Shown: in pieces, positions 1-10,215 of the stretch | How the letters are laid out: the number at the start of each line of letters is the position of its first letter | Position numbering within the stretch: the stretch's first letter is position 1 | NCBI GenBank assembly: GCA_029256185.1 | Contig: JAQSYI010000004.1 | Coordinates: 62,001 to 126,000 of the forward strand | Reading direction: 5' to 3' | DNA length: 64,000 nucleotides | DNA from: Paenibacillaceae bacterium | GTDB taxonomy: Bacteria > Bacillota > Bacilli > Paenibacillales > NBRC-103111 | Notes under the pieces: model-generated | Database searches by the model: none | What the model saw: only the letters and a program-made list of their open reading frames with translations | What the model was told of the DNA's origin: nothing | Program-made: the position numbers and the translations under genes

Positions 1-2
1 CG

Positions 3-3000
3 GGTGCGCCGGTTGTTTATCTGGCCTTCCACGGCAACGGCAATATTGCCGTCATGAAGGACGGCTCGTGGCAATCCCTCAAGCCCTATGAGGCCAACCG
101 CTGGTACCGGTTCGATCTGGCCTTGGATGCGGCGGCGGGAGTATATGAGCTGTATATCGACGGGGAAGCGGTCGGCGCGCCCCTGGGGCTGATCGCTGCG
201 CTGGATGAGGTGAAGCAGGTCCAGTTCGGCATCTACGGGCAATCCGCGGGAAGCGCTTATTTTGACGATATCAATTATTACAGCTACAAGCCTGCAACCG
301 GTGTGGAGCTGGCAAGCCCGCCGCCGCAGCTGGCCATTGGGGATGCCGCTGCCCTGCAAGCCCGGATGATTCCGGCCAACGCCACCTTTAGCGCCGTCAC
401 CTGGACCAGCAGCGCTCCGGAAATCATCGGTGTGGATGAATTCGGCTTGGCCCGGGCGCTGGCGGCAGGAGAGGCCATAATCACCGTCACCGCACGGGAC
501 GGAGGCTACACAGCTTCGGCGGCCATACAGAGCTATGTGCAGGCTGCGGAAGGAATTATGCTTGATCCGTCCGCCTTCACGCTGCCGCTGGGATCGGACC
601 GCCTTCTGCAAGCCGCTGTGCTGCCGCCCAACGCCACCGATAAGAATGTGACCTGGAGCAGCAGCAATCCGGCAGTGGCCTATGTGAATGAAAGCGGACG
701 GGTCTATTCTGCAGGGCTGGGCACGGCGGTGATAACAGCGGCTGCTGCCGACGGATTGCATACGGCGCACAGCGAGGTAACCGTCGTTTCGCGCACGGTG
801 CAGGAGACGTATTATGTGGCTCCTGACGGGAACGACAGCAATCCTGGGACGCTCGCACAGCCTTTTCAGACCATCCAGAAGGCCCGGGATCTTATCCGCA
901 GTCAGAACGGCAATATGACGGGAGATATTGTCGTGTACCTGCGCGCAGGCAGCTACAACCAGCAGGAGACCCTGCTGTTCGACGAGCGGGATTCGGGGAG
1001 CAACGGATACCGGATTATCTACAGGGCGTATGAGGAAGAGAATCCGGTTATTGAGGGCGGCCGGCAAGTCACAGGCTGGACGCTGCATGATGGAGAGAGA
1101 GGGATCTACAAGGCTGCGGCGGGAGGAGAGCTGGAGACGCGGCAGCTGTATGTCAACGGCATCCGGGCCGTCCGCGCCAGAAGCCAGGGAGGACTGATCA
1201 ATCCGGTCCGCACGGAAACCGGCTACCTCTCCGATGACACCGCTCTGGCTGGCTGGGGCAATATCAGCGACCTGGAATTCGTGTTCAAGGCGGAATGGAC
1301 CAATCCCCGCAACGGTGTAGCATCGGTGGAGGAGGCCGGCGGGAAAGCGGTCATCACCATGAAGCAGCCGGGTTGGCGCTATGTGACCGTGCGTCCCTCC
1401 GTGGTCCATCCCTGGTATCTGGAGAACGCCTACGAGCTGCTGGATGAACCGGGAGAATGGTACCTGGACCGCAGTACGGATACCTTCTACTACATGCCCC
1501 GGCCGGGAGAGAATATGGCTTTCGCCCATGTGGTGGCTCCGGTGGTGGAGGAGCTGGTCAAGGTAGAGGGCAGCTCTCTGGACGCTCCGGTGCATGACAT
1601 TTCATTCGAGGGACTGACCTTCTCCTATACCACCTGGCTGCGTCCCAGCTCGGATATGGGCCATGCGGACGCCCAGAACAATCTGCTGCGCTACGGCATC
1701 GACACGCTGCCGATCTCGGCGGTAACCGTACAGCGGGCCGACCATATCCGGTTTCTTGGCAATACCTTTTCCAAGCTGGGCATTATGGGGCTGAAGATGG
1801 TCAACGGCGTCCAGGAAAGTCTGATTCAAGGCAACCGCTTCTTCGATATTTCCGGTGGCGCCATCAATATCGGCGATCCCACCAAGCTGGACCCGGAAAT
1901 ATCCAATCCCTCCGATCCGCGCAAGTGGATTGTCAATGTAGATATTCTGAACAACTATATTCACCATATCGGGGTGGATTACCGCTCCTCTGCGGCGATT
2001 GGGGTGGCGTTCCCGGTGGATATGGATATCAGCCATAACGAGATATTCGATGTGCCCTATGACGGCATCACCATCGGCTACGGCTTGGCTCATGTGAAGA
2101 CCTCCACGCTGCGCAACGCCAGGATTCAGCATAATTTCATTCACGACATCATGGGCGAGGAAATTTATGACGGCGGCGCTATCTATACTCTGGGCGGGAC
2201 GGGGGCATCCGCTGAAGCGCCCAATCTGATTACGGACAATTATATCCGCAATCAGATGAACCGGTACGGCGCCATCTACAACGATCAGGGCTCCTCCTTC
2301 TGGCACAGCGAGCGCAATGTGGTGGATCTGAGCGAAACGCCCGTCTGGGATGAAATTTTCCCTGCCACCTGGGGATTTGTCAACGGCGTGCTGGAGAGCC
2401 ATCATATCACCTTCAACAATAATTACGCGACTACCGAAGAGGTGAAGGTGGTGGGGGTGAACAGCTCCGTTGCCAATACCCATGTGTATCCCGATGCCCA
2501 GTGGCCTCAGGCTGCGCTTGATATCATTGCCCAGGCGGGACTTCAACCGGCTTATGAGGGGCTGAAGGGAGATACCCCGGAACGGATTGCAGTTCCATCC
2601 AAGCTTCAACTGGAGACTGGGGACACCTATGCGCTCCAGGTATCCGCCGTGACAGGCAAGGATGAGCCGGTGGATCTGTCCGTGACCACCGTAACGTACA
2701 GCACCGGCAATCCGGCAGTAGCCGTGGTGGACGGGACGGGTCTGGTTGAAGCCATCGGTCCCGGCTCCGCCGTGATTACGGTCCATGCGCTGTATGACGG
2801 CGTGCTGAAGCATAAGAAGGTGCCGGTTTATGTGGATGACCAGTTTGACCGGCTGCAGGTGTACTATGCGGAGAACAAAACGAAGAACCTCATCGGCGAA
2901 GAGCTGTCCATGGTATTGGGCGGCACAATGGCCCTGAAGACAGAGGCGCTCTCGCTCTACGGACAGAAGCTGGAAATGCCTGCTCTGTCCTTCGCCAGCA

Positions 3001-3749
3001 GCAATCCGGCGGCAGCGCAGATTGACAGTCAGGGCGTGTTGACGGTAACAGGCATCGGCACTGCCGAGATCACTGTATCCGCCATGGTGGAGGGGGTGCT
3101 GCGGACCCGCGTAATCGCCTTCAGCTCCAACCAGTACGGCGATCCTGCCGGGCTGCTCTATGACCCTTACTCTCTGGAGGACGTGATCGCCGATGACAGC
3201 CGGTGGTACGTCTATGCCACCGGCGGAGGAGGCAGCCTTACCGCGGAGGAGGGGAGCCTGACTATTTCCACGCCGGGAGGCTTCGCCTCCTATCAGGGAG
3301 AGCAGTTCCAGGATGAGCTTTTCACCATGGATCTCAAGATCAACGGCACCGGCGGCTGGCCCTCCCTGGCGCTGCGCAACCAGCGTTGGGACCGGGCGTT
3401 CACCTCGGCCGACAATTCCCTGTATCTGATTTGCTTCAAGCCCGACGTGATCGAGCTGCACCGCTTCAACAACGGCGAGCGCACGGTGATCTACGGCAAT
3501 GTGCCGGGCTACACCAGTATCGGGGGGAATGCCGCTCCCAACCAGAACCTTCCCTTCAATGAGGTTCGGCGGGTTCAGGCGGGAGCGGTCAACGAAGCCG
3601 GCGGCGTCCGTCTGATCGTCAATATCGACGGAGTCAATATCTTCTATTTCCTGGATACGGCGGCGGAGCGGCTGGAGAGCCCGGGTTATTTCGGATTATA
3701 TGCCCGCTCCGGCAGCATGACGCTGATCGATCCCCAATTGCAGGAGTAG
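3..3749 (+). CDS. Partial (5' end outside window) large secreted protein: LamG-like segment, several bacterial Ig-like (Big2) repeats and right-handed parallel beta-helix; probable polysaccharide-active enzyme
   Basis: Frame open to window edge upstream of ATG 54; repeated 'WSSSNPAVAYVNESGRV..GTAVITA' Big2 motifs; 'YYVAPDGNDSNPGTLAQPFQTIQKA' start of beta-helix domain. Confidence 0.85.
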   Translation, partial: GAPVVYLAFHGNGNIAVMKDGSWQSLKPYEANRWYRFDLALDAAAGVYELYIDGEAVGAPLGLIAALDEVKQVQFGIYGQSAGSAYFDDINYYSYKPATGVELASPPPQLAIGDAAALQARMIPANATFSAVTWTSSAPEIIGVDEFGLARALAAGEAIITVTARDGGYTASAAIQSYVQAAEGIMLDPSAFTLPLGSDRLLQAAVLPPNATDKNVTWSSSNPAVAYVNESGRVYSAGLGTAVITAAAADGLHTAHSEVTVVSRTVQETYYVAPDGNDSNPGTLAQPFQTIQKARDLIRSQNGNMTGDIVVYLRAGSYNQQETLLFDERDSGSNGYRIIYRAYEEENPVIEGGRQVTGWTLHDGERGIYKAAAGGELETRQLYVNGIRAVRARSQGGLINPVRTETGYLSDDTALAGWGNISDLEFVFKAEWTNPRNGVASVEEAGGKAVITMKQPGWRYVTVRPSVVHPWYLENAYELLDEPGEWYLDRSTDTFYYMPRPGENMAFAHVVAPVVEELVKVEGSSLDAPVHDISFEGLTFSYTTWLRPSSDMGHADAQNNLLRYGIDTLPISAVTVQRADHIRFLGNTFSKLGIMGLKMVNGVQESLIQGNRFFDISGGAINIGDPTKLDPEISNPSDPRKWIVNVDILNNYIHHIGVDYRSSAAIGVAFPVDMDISHNEIFDVPYDGITIGYGLAHVKTSTLRNARIQHNFIHDIMGEEIYDGGAIYTLGGTGASAEAPNLITDNYIRNQMNRYGAIYNDQGSSFWHSERNVVDLSETPVWDEIFPATWGFVNGVLESHHITFNNNYATTEEVKVVGVNSSVANTHVYPDAQWPQAALDIIAQAGLQPAYEGLKGDTPERIAVPSKLQLETGDTYALQVSAVTGKDEPVDLSVTTVTYSTGNPAVAVVDGTGLVEAIGPGSAVITVHALYDGVLKHKKVPVYVDDQFDRLQVYYAENKTKNLIGEELSMVLGGTMALKTEALSLYGQKLEMPALSFASSNPAAAQIDSQGVLTVTGIGTAEITVSAMVEGVLRTRVIAFSSNQYGDPAGLLYDPYSLEDVIADDSRWYVYATGGGGSLTAEEGSLTISTPGGFASYQGEQFQDELFTMDLKINGTGGWPSLALRNQRWDRAFTSADNSLYLICFKPDVIELHRFNNGERTVIYGNVPGYTSIGGNAAPNQNLPFNEVRRVQAGAVNEAGGVRLIVNIDGVNIFYFLDTAAERLESPGYFGLYARSGSMTLIDPQLQE

Positions 3750-3925
3750 CTTCCTCCCTCGCGCAGGGAACCGGCATACGGCAAAAAGCATGATGCCGCC
3801 GCCGGTTCCTCTTGCCGGAGGGAACTGAAATCACGTTATATACGAAAAATCCATCAATAAATCCAATAAAAGTAAATTAAATCGTTGTATACTAAGGTAT
3901 ATACGTCTGTCCAGCAGGAGGCATC

Positions 3926-4978
3926 ATGTTCAATTATGGGATGACTTACCGTGAAGCGGTTAACGCCGCCAATCCTTACAGAGTACGGGAGGAGCGGGAG
4001 CTTGCTGATTTTATTGCCCGCTCCAGACAGGAGGCGGAGCGGGACAGAACGGCGTACTTCCAGCCGGACTGTTCCTCGGAGGGGGCGTATACCCGCTCCT
4101 CAACCGCTTACCGGGAGGATCTGGTCCGCATGCTGGGATGGCCCTTATGCGGAATGGCGGAGCAGCGGGAGACGCCGGAGGCCGTTGCAGCCCATGTGGC
4201 CCGGGAAGCGCTGTGCGACATCTGGAGGCTGGAGATTGCCGCGGCTCGGGGGCTGACTTTGTACGGCCTGCTTTTTTTGCCTCCGTCATCCGGTCCTCAT
4301 CACCTTGTGGTTGTCCAGCATGGAGGCTCGGGGACGCCGGAGTGGTGCGCGGGCTTTAACGGCGAGAGCAATTACAACGGATTCATCGCCCGCTGCTTGC
4401 AGCAGGGCCGGGCGGTGTTCGCTCCCCAGCTGTACCTGTGGGCGCCGGAGCATGGGACCCAGAAGGACCGGGCGGGCAGAGACAGCCAGTTAAAGCAGTT
4501 GGGCGGTTCCTTGGCCGCACTGGAAATCTTCAAGCTGAGGCGGGGGATCGATTATCTGCTGTCCCGCCCCGATATAATAGGAGAGAAGCTGGTGATGGCC
4601 GGGCTGTCCTACGGCGGGTTCTATACTTTGTTTACTGCTGCGGTGGACCTGCGGATCAAGGGGGCGCTGGTATCCTGTTTCGTCAACGACCGGTTCCGCT
4701 ACGACTGGCCGGACTGGACATGGTTCAATGCAGGCAGGACTCTGCTGGATGCGGAGATTGCCGCGCTGATCTGTCCCCGGCCGCTGTTTCTGGAGCTGGG
4801 TTCGGAAGACGAGCTGTTCGGCGCAGATACGGGAGTGCGGGAGGCGGAGAAGATTGGGCAATGGTATGCCCGTCTGGGATGCCAAGGAAGGTTCCGCACC
4901 AAGGTATTCCAAGGCATGCATGAGTTTGATAAGGAAGACGATGGCCTTCAGTTTTTGCTGGGGCTGCAGGATGGTTAA
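3926..4978 (+). CDS. Alpha/beta hydrolase (dienelactone hydrolase / acetyl-xylan-esterase-like)
   Basis: 350 aa ORF, nucleophile elbow GLSYGG, SD 'aggagg' upstream. Confidence 0.75.
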   Translation: MFNYGMTYREAVNAANPYRVREERELADFIARSRQEAERDRTAYFQPDCSSEGAYTRSSTAYREDLVRMLGWPLCGMAEQRETPEAVAAHVAREALCDIWRLEIAAARGLTLYGLLFLPPSSGPHHLVVVQHGGSGTPEWCAGFNGESNYNGFIARCLQQGRAVFAPQLYLWAPEHGTQKDRAGRDSQLKQLGGSLAALEIFKLRRGIDYLLSRPDIIGEKLVMAGLSYGGFYTLFTAAVDLRIKGALVSCFVNDRFRYDWPDWTWFNAGRTLLDAEIAALICPRPLFLELGSEDELFGADTGVREAEKIGQWYARLGCQGRFRTKVFQGMHEFDKEDDGLQFLLGLQDG

Positions 4979-5045
4979 GCGGCTGGAAGCAGTGAACGGC
5001 AGTTTGTCGGCATAACCGAACGAATCAAACATTGGGGTTGGAGAA

Positions 5046-6062
5046 ATGGAGCGTTTATACACATACGAGGACCAGGCTTTTGAGTTTGAAGGCAGCATAT
5101 CGGTGGAGCGGCTTGGAGAGCTGGTCCGGCCCTGGCGCATTCCCTGTGAGCAGGGGGATTTTTTCCCGGAGCTTTATATGGAAGGCAGAGGCGCCAGCTG
5201 CAGCGGGGTGAGGCTGGTCTTTGCCACGGATGCGGAGCGGGCGGCATTGGAGCTGGCGGATGTGAGGGAAGGCATGCGCATGGACCTGTATTGCGGTGGC
5301 CGCATGGTGGAAACGATGGAGGCGCAGGAGGGGCAGACCCGCTTCCCTCTGGAGCTGGGCCGGGGATACAAGCAAGTGGCCATCTGGTTGGATCAGCGGT
5401 ATCAGGCGTCCGTCCGGGGCATCTGGGCCGATGAACGGAGCCGGGTCCGCAGACTGGACAACACGCAGAAGAAGTGGATTCATTACGGCAGTTCCATCAG
5501 CCAGGCCGGTTCGGCGCAGTCGCCGTCCATGATCTGGGCGGCAATAGCGGCAAGAGAAGCGGGCCTGAACCTGACCAATCTGGGCTTTGGCGGCAGATGC
5601 ATTCTTGCTCCCATGATGGGCAGACTCATCCGCGATCTGCCCTGTGATCTGATTACATTGAAGCTGGGCATCAATGTTCATGGCGGCAGGCTGGGCGAGC
5701 TTACCTATACCGCCAATGCCATCGGCCTGATTGCCCTGATCCGTGAGAAGCATCCGGACACGCCGCTGCTCGTTATCTCGCCGGTGTTCGGAACCTACCG
5801 CGAGGAGGACCGGGTGATCGAGCGGGGACTGACCCTTCAGGAGATGCGGACAGAGCTTGAGCAGGTGGTTCAGACGTTCCGGCGGCATGGTGACCGGCAT
5901 ATGGATTATCTGAGCGGCCTGGACCTGTTCGGGGAGGCGGAGGCGGATTTGCTGCCGGATGGCCTGCATCCCAATGCCCTGGCGCAGCCGCTGATCGCTT
6001 CGCGCATTCTGCCGCATCTGAAGCGGCTGACGGAAGACGGTTCCGGGTTCCTGCCCCAATAA
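5046..6062 (+). CDS. SGNH/GDSL hydrolase family protein
   Basis: 338 aa; 'WIHYGSSISQAG', 'GFGGRCILAP', 'LPDGLHPN' blocks typical of SGNH hydrolases. Confidence 0.75.
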   Translation: MERLYTYEDQAFEFEGSISVERLGELVRPWRIPCEQGDFFPELYMEGRGASCSGVRLVFATDAERAALELADVREGMRMDLYCGGRMVETMEAQEGQTRFPLELGRGYKQVAIWLDQRYQASVRGIWADERSRVRRLDNTQKKWIHYGSSISQAGSAQSPSMIWAAIAAREAGLNLTNLGFGGRCILAPMMGRLIRDLPCDLITLKLGINVHGGRLGELTYTANAIGLIALIREKHPDTPLLVISPVFGTYREEDRVIERGLTLQEMRTELEQVVQTFRRHGDRHMDYLSGLDLFGEAEADLLPDGLHPNALAQPLIASRILPHLKRLTEDGSGFLPQ

Positions 6063-6127
6063 TGCTTTTCATCGCCGGCAGCGTCTTGCGACCTGCGATC
6101 ATAACGAATCCAAGGAAGGTAGCGCAT

Positions 6128-8338
6128 ATGATTAAGCTTCATTTTGAAAAGCTGTCCCGTTATGCCCGTTCCGGAGAATTTGTGGAATGCTCAGTCCCTT
6201 TTGCGATTGGCAAGCTTACTGACGCAGCCAAAGTGCTCATATCCCATGGAGACCGCTGCTTCCGCCCCCAGACGGCCGTTTGCGCCCGGTGGGAGGACGG
6301 CTCCATCAAGTGGCTGCATCTGTCGTTTTTGGCGGAGCTGCCGGCCAATGCGGCCGCAGATTATTACTTGACCACTGAGGATATCCCTCCCAATTGCCAA
6401 TTGCCTTCGATTGAAGCGGACTTGGCATCCCGGACTGTAGATACGGGCGCATTGCATGCCGTTCTCGCCGGGAAGGGAAGCTCCTGCCTGTTCAAGGAGC
6501 TTGGCTGCGCGGACTTTGTCTTCTCCGGCTTCGAGCTGGCGGGACCGTTTCTTGTCTCAGGGGGAAATTCATATACGGTCCGGCTGGAGGAGGATTGGAA
6601 GCTTAGCGGGCACGGTCCCTTCCGGGTTATTGCGGAGAATCAAGGCAGGCATTATGACGAAAAGGGCAACAGTCTGTTCAGCTTTCACGTGAGGCTGCAT
6701 TTTACGGCGGGCCATCCCTGGTTTCAGCTGGAATACCGGTTTATTCACAAGGAAGAGGCGGCGGAGCTGCCGCTGGAGGCCCTTTTCTTTTTGGTCCGCG
6801 AGCATGATGCAGGAGCGAAGACGGCGTTGTGCATCTCCAATTATGCCTCGGACATTGTCCGGGGAAGCGGGGAGACGGAAGTTTACAAGCTGATCGATGC
6901 GGAGTACCTGCTGTATGATGCCAATGAGCAGGCTCCTCAAACACTTTACGGCACTTTTTTGGCGGATTGGACGAATGGGGAGAAGGGAATATGCGCCACT
7001 GTTTATCAAGCCCACCAGAACTTCCCCAAGGCGCTGCGGGCCGGCCCGTTTGGCCTGGAGGTATCCTTGATGCCCGCCTCACATGCACCGGTTCATGTGC
7101 TTCAGGGCATGTCCAAGACCCACTCCATCTTTCTTCATCTGCATGACCCCCGTGTTGAGTTCAGCGAATTGAATATCCGCTCTTTGCAGATGCAGCTTCC
7201 CGACCGTCCGGTGCTGGAGCCTGCCGTATACCGTGAAGCGGGGGTAACGGAGGACATCCATATGGACGCCTTGGCGCCCCGGGTGGAAGCCCATCTCATG
7301 TCCCGCGCGGACGCAACGGGCAGCGCTTACGGGATGCTCTGCTGGGGAGACGTGCCGGACCTTGGCTATACCAGACAAGGGAGAGGACAAGGGCGGCTGG
7401 TATGGACCAACAACGAATACGATTATCCCCATGCCTGCTTCCTGATGTATGTCCGCACGGGTGAACGCCGTTATCTGGATATGCTGGCTGCAGCGGCGCG
7501 CCACTGGATGGATGTGGATATTTGCCACTACAGCGCCGACCCCCTCCGCCAAGGGGCGCAAATTGTCCACAGCGCCAATCATGTCACCGAGAGAGCGGTG
7601 CCCAGTCATGAATGGGTGGAGGGGCTGCTGGATTATTATCATCTTACGGGAGAAATGCGGGGACTGGAGCTTGCACTGGGGATTGGAGAAAATGTGCTGC
7701 GGCTGCTGGAAACCCCGATGTTTCAGAACAAAGGGGAGATCAATGCCCGGGAAACAGGCTGGGCGCTGCGCTCCCTGACAGCGCTGTATGTGGAGACGCA
7801 TGACGAGAAGTGGCTGTCCAAATGCGAATGGATTGTTGGACATTTTACGGAATGGAGGGAAGAGCTCGGCGGTTGGCTTGCGCCCTACACGGATCATACG
7901 GCCATCCGGGTGCCGTTCATGATTTCTGTGGCGGCAGGCAGTCTGATGCGCTATTACCGCGTGCGTCCCGCCGGGCATATCCGCGGGATGATCCTGGCGG
8001 CCATGGACGATCTGCTGGAGAACGCGCTGCTGCCCTCCGGGCTGTTCTACTACAAGGAATTGCCCAGTCTGCGGCGGATCAGTCTGAATCCTATTGTTCT
8101 CGAAGCGCTGGCCTATGCTTATGAACTAAGCGGGGATGCCCGCTATGTAGAGGCTGGAATTCCGCTGTTTGAGGCCATCCTGGCCAAATCGGATTCATCG
8201 GGCGGGGGCAAGACCATTATGGAGGACGCCCTGGTCTGCAGCGGAGCGGGCTCCAAGGTGTTTGCCCAATCCCATTTGCCCACCGCTATTTTTGCCAAGG
8301 CGCTGGAGCAGTCCGGGAAGATAGACCGGATAAGATGA
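6128..8338 (+). CDS. PcRGLX/YetA-like protein, putative exo-rhamnogalacturonan lyase family
   Basis: ORF 6062-8338; internal ATG 6128 follows 'aaggaaggtagc' SD; N-terminal RIFT-barrel-like sequence and YetA-like body. Confidence 0.65.
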   Translation: MIKLHFEKLSRYARSGEFVECSVPFAIGKLTDAAKVLISHGDRCFRPQTAVCARWEDGSIKWLHLSFLAELPANAAADYYLTTEDIPPNCQLPSIEADLASRTVDTGALHAVLAGKGSSCLFKELGCADFVFSGFELAGPFLVSGGNSYTVRLEEDWKLSGHGPFRVIAENQGRHYDEKGNSLFSFHVRLHFTAGHPWFQLEYRFIHKEEAAELPLEALFFLVREHDAGAKTALCISNYASDIVRGSGETEVYKLIDAEYLLYDANEQAPQTLYGTFLADWTNGEKGICATVYQAHQNFPKALRAGPFGLEVSLMPASHAPVHVLQGMSKTHSIFLHLHDPRVEFSELNIRSLQMQLPDRPVLEPAVYREAGVTEDIHMDALAPRVEAHLMSRADATGSAYGMLCWGDVPDLGYTRQGRGQGRLVWTNNEYDYPHACFLMYVRTGERRYLDMLAAAARHWMDVDICHYSADPLRQGAQIVHSANHVTERAVPSHEWVEGLLDYYHLTGEMRGLELALGIGENVLRLLETPMFQNKGEINARETGWALRSLTALYVETHDEKWLSKCEWIVGHFTEWREELGGWLAPYTDHTAIRVPFMISVAAGSLMRYYRVRPAGHIRGMILAAMDDLLENALLPSGLFYYKELPSLRRISLNPIVLEALAYAYELSGDARYVEAGIPLFEAILAKSDSSGGGKTIMEDALVCSGAGSKVFAQSHLPTAIFAKALEQSGKIDRIR

Positions 8339-8346
8339 CCACATAC

Positions 8347-8395
8347 AAGAAGCCTCTCAAACCACTGCCAAGGTGGAAGGGAGGCTTCTTTTTTG
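8347..8395 (+). terminator. Intrinsic terminator after YetA-like gene
   Basis: AAGAAGCCTC...GAGGCTTCTT stem followed by T run. Confidence 0.85.
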
Positions 8396-8439
8396 AAGGT
8401 ATATAACCAGGCTATAGTGTTCACCAAATTGGTATTGAG

Positions 8440-8700
8440 ACGACCTTCGAAAATAAGGGAAGGATGTTTCCTCTATTGTCCCAGCCGTGGGCTGATTTTC
8501 TGGAATAAGGGAACGTATTTTCCCTTATTGTCATTTTTAGAGCCCGTTTTGGGCGGCTTGGAAGGAGATAAGGGAAAAAGGAGGGTCTTATTTCCCGGAA
8601 ATGATCTCCTGTCTGAGCAATAACTGAAAAACCAGGGCCTTATTTCTAGGCCTTTTCCTGACGCCAGGCATGTTAGCAAATTAACGAAGGAAGGCATATG
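8440..8700. repeat. Intergenic repeat family 'AATAAGGGAA', copy 1
   Basis: Near-identical to 17064-17370; contains inverted repeat AATAAGGGAACGTATTTTCCCTTATT. Confidence 0.85.
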
Positions 8701-8733
8701 ACGCGAGACCACTAAAGGGGGGCCATCAACCCA

Positions 8734-9429
8734 TCAACCCATTAGCGCCGCTCTGTACTGCTGCAGCCGCTCCGGCTCGCTCTGCCGCTGGTCCCTCGGG
8801 ATATCGATAGCGAATTGCCGGACTATTGACAGCGGCGGTCCTGCAAGCACATGGACCGTGTCCGCCAATTGCAGCGCTTCATCCGGATCATGGGTGACGA
8901 GGAGAATCGTTCTGCTCCCTTTGTCTCCATACTCCAGCACCTGCCGGAACAGCGTCTGCTTCAGCGCATGATGGAGCCCCTTGAAGGGCTCATCCAACAA
9001 CAGGACGCTTCCGCCGTATGCCAGAGCTCTGGCGATGCTGACCCGCTGCTTCATGCCGCCGCTTAGCTCATCAGGGTAGGCGAGGGCGAACTCCGCCAGC
9101 TCCACCCGTTCAAGCTCTCTTAGGGCAAGAGAGTCCGCTTCCTTGCGGGGCATGGCGCTCTCCAGAACCAGCCGGATATTCTCCTGCACGTTCAGCCAGG
9201 GCAGCAGTCGGTGCTCCTGGAAGACAAAGGAGAAGCTCTCCTCACGCACACCCTGCAGCTCTCCCCCGTCAGGTTCGGTAAGACCGGCCAGCAGGTGGAG
9301 CAAGGTGGTTTTGCCGCAGCCGGAGGGCCCGAACAGACAATGAACGCGGCCGGGCTGGAAACCGATGCTGAATTCCCGCATCACTTCCAACCGGTTGTAA
9401 CGCTTGCTGATGCCGTTAAGGCTAAGCAT
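8734..9429 (-). CDS. ABC transporter ATP-binding protein (SsuB/TauB-type)
   Basis: Walker A GPSGCGKTT, signature LSGGMKQR, Walker B LLLDEPF. Confidence 0.9.
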   Translation of the reverse strand: MLSLNGISKRYNRLEVMREFSIGFQPGRVHCLFGPSGCGKTTLLHLLAGLTEPDGGELQGVREESFSFVFQEHRLLPWLNVQENIRLVLESAMPRKEADSLALRELERVELAEFALAYPDELSGGMKQRVSIARALAYGGSVLLLDEPFKGLHHALKQTLFRQVLEYGDKGSRTILLVTHDPDEALQLADTVHVLAGPPLSIVRQFAIDIPRDQRQSEPERLQQYRAALMG

Positions 9430-10215
9430 CCGCTATCATCACCGCCTTCTTGTCCGACTTCAGCCTGCGGATCAGAATAGAGAAGGTTTTCTCGAACAGC
9501 ATGCTCAGGGCGATCACCACCAGCGTCCAGGCAAACAATTCCGTGGAATCCAGGTAAGCCTTGGCTTCATACAAGTGGCTGCCGATGGAATTCTTGGGGT
9601 GGCTCAGCACCTCTGCCGCTACTCCCACCTTCCAGCCGAAGCCCAGGGCCGTCAGACAGGCCGGGGAGAAGAAAGGGATGAGCGAGGGGAGATAGACCCT
9701 TCTGATTCTGACGGACAGCTTGACCCGGAAGACTCTGGTCATCTCCAGATAGCTCCTGTCCAAGCTGCGTATGCCTTCCACCATATGAGTCCATACAATG
9801 GGAAAGCACATCAGGAAGCAGATGAACACCGGTACCCGGCCGGAAGAAAACCAGAACAGAGCAATCATGATGAAGGACATGACGGGAGTGGCCTTGATGG
9901 CCGTTACCAGCGGGTTCAGCAGCATATGCACATAGGCATTCAGCCCGGAGAGAACGCCCAGCACCGCCGCCGCGGCGACGGACAAGGCGAAGCCGCAGAC
10001 AATCCGGACCACGGACATGCCCGTGTCCTTCCAGAACAGCGGCTCCCGCACCAAGCCCGACAGCCGCTCCAGCACAGAGAGAGGCGAGGGCAGATACAGC
10101 TCCCGGTCCACAAGCAGATAAACCCCATGCCAGACCAGCAGCCAGAAGACGGCAACGGCCAACTGCAGCAGCAGTCCTGTACCCTTGCGCTTACTTGGAG
10201 TAGTAGAAGCCATCA
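9422..10215 (-). CDS. ABC transporter permease (SsuC-type)
   Basis: ORF 9422-10249; hydrophobic permease with EAA-like region; start 10215 overlaps end of upstream gene. Confidence 0.85.

Noticed and set aside
1602-3461. 619-aa antisense ORF on minus strand
   Set aside because: Lies entirely opposite a clear Big2/beta-helix coding frame; long antisense ORFs are common in high-GC DNA, and the translation has no recognisable domain
8393-8623. 76-aa ORF and its 60-aa homologue at 17064-17246 as genes
   Set aside because: They coincide with palindromic dispersed repeats; conservation is explained by DNA repeat identity
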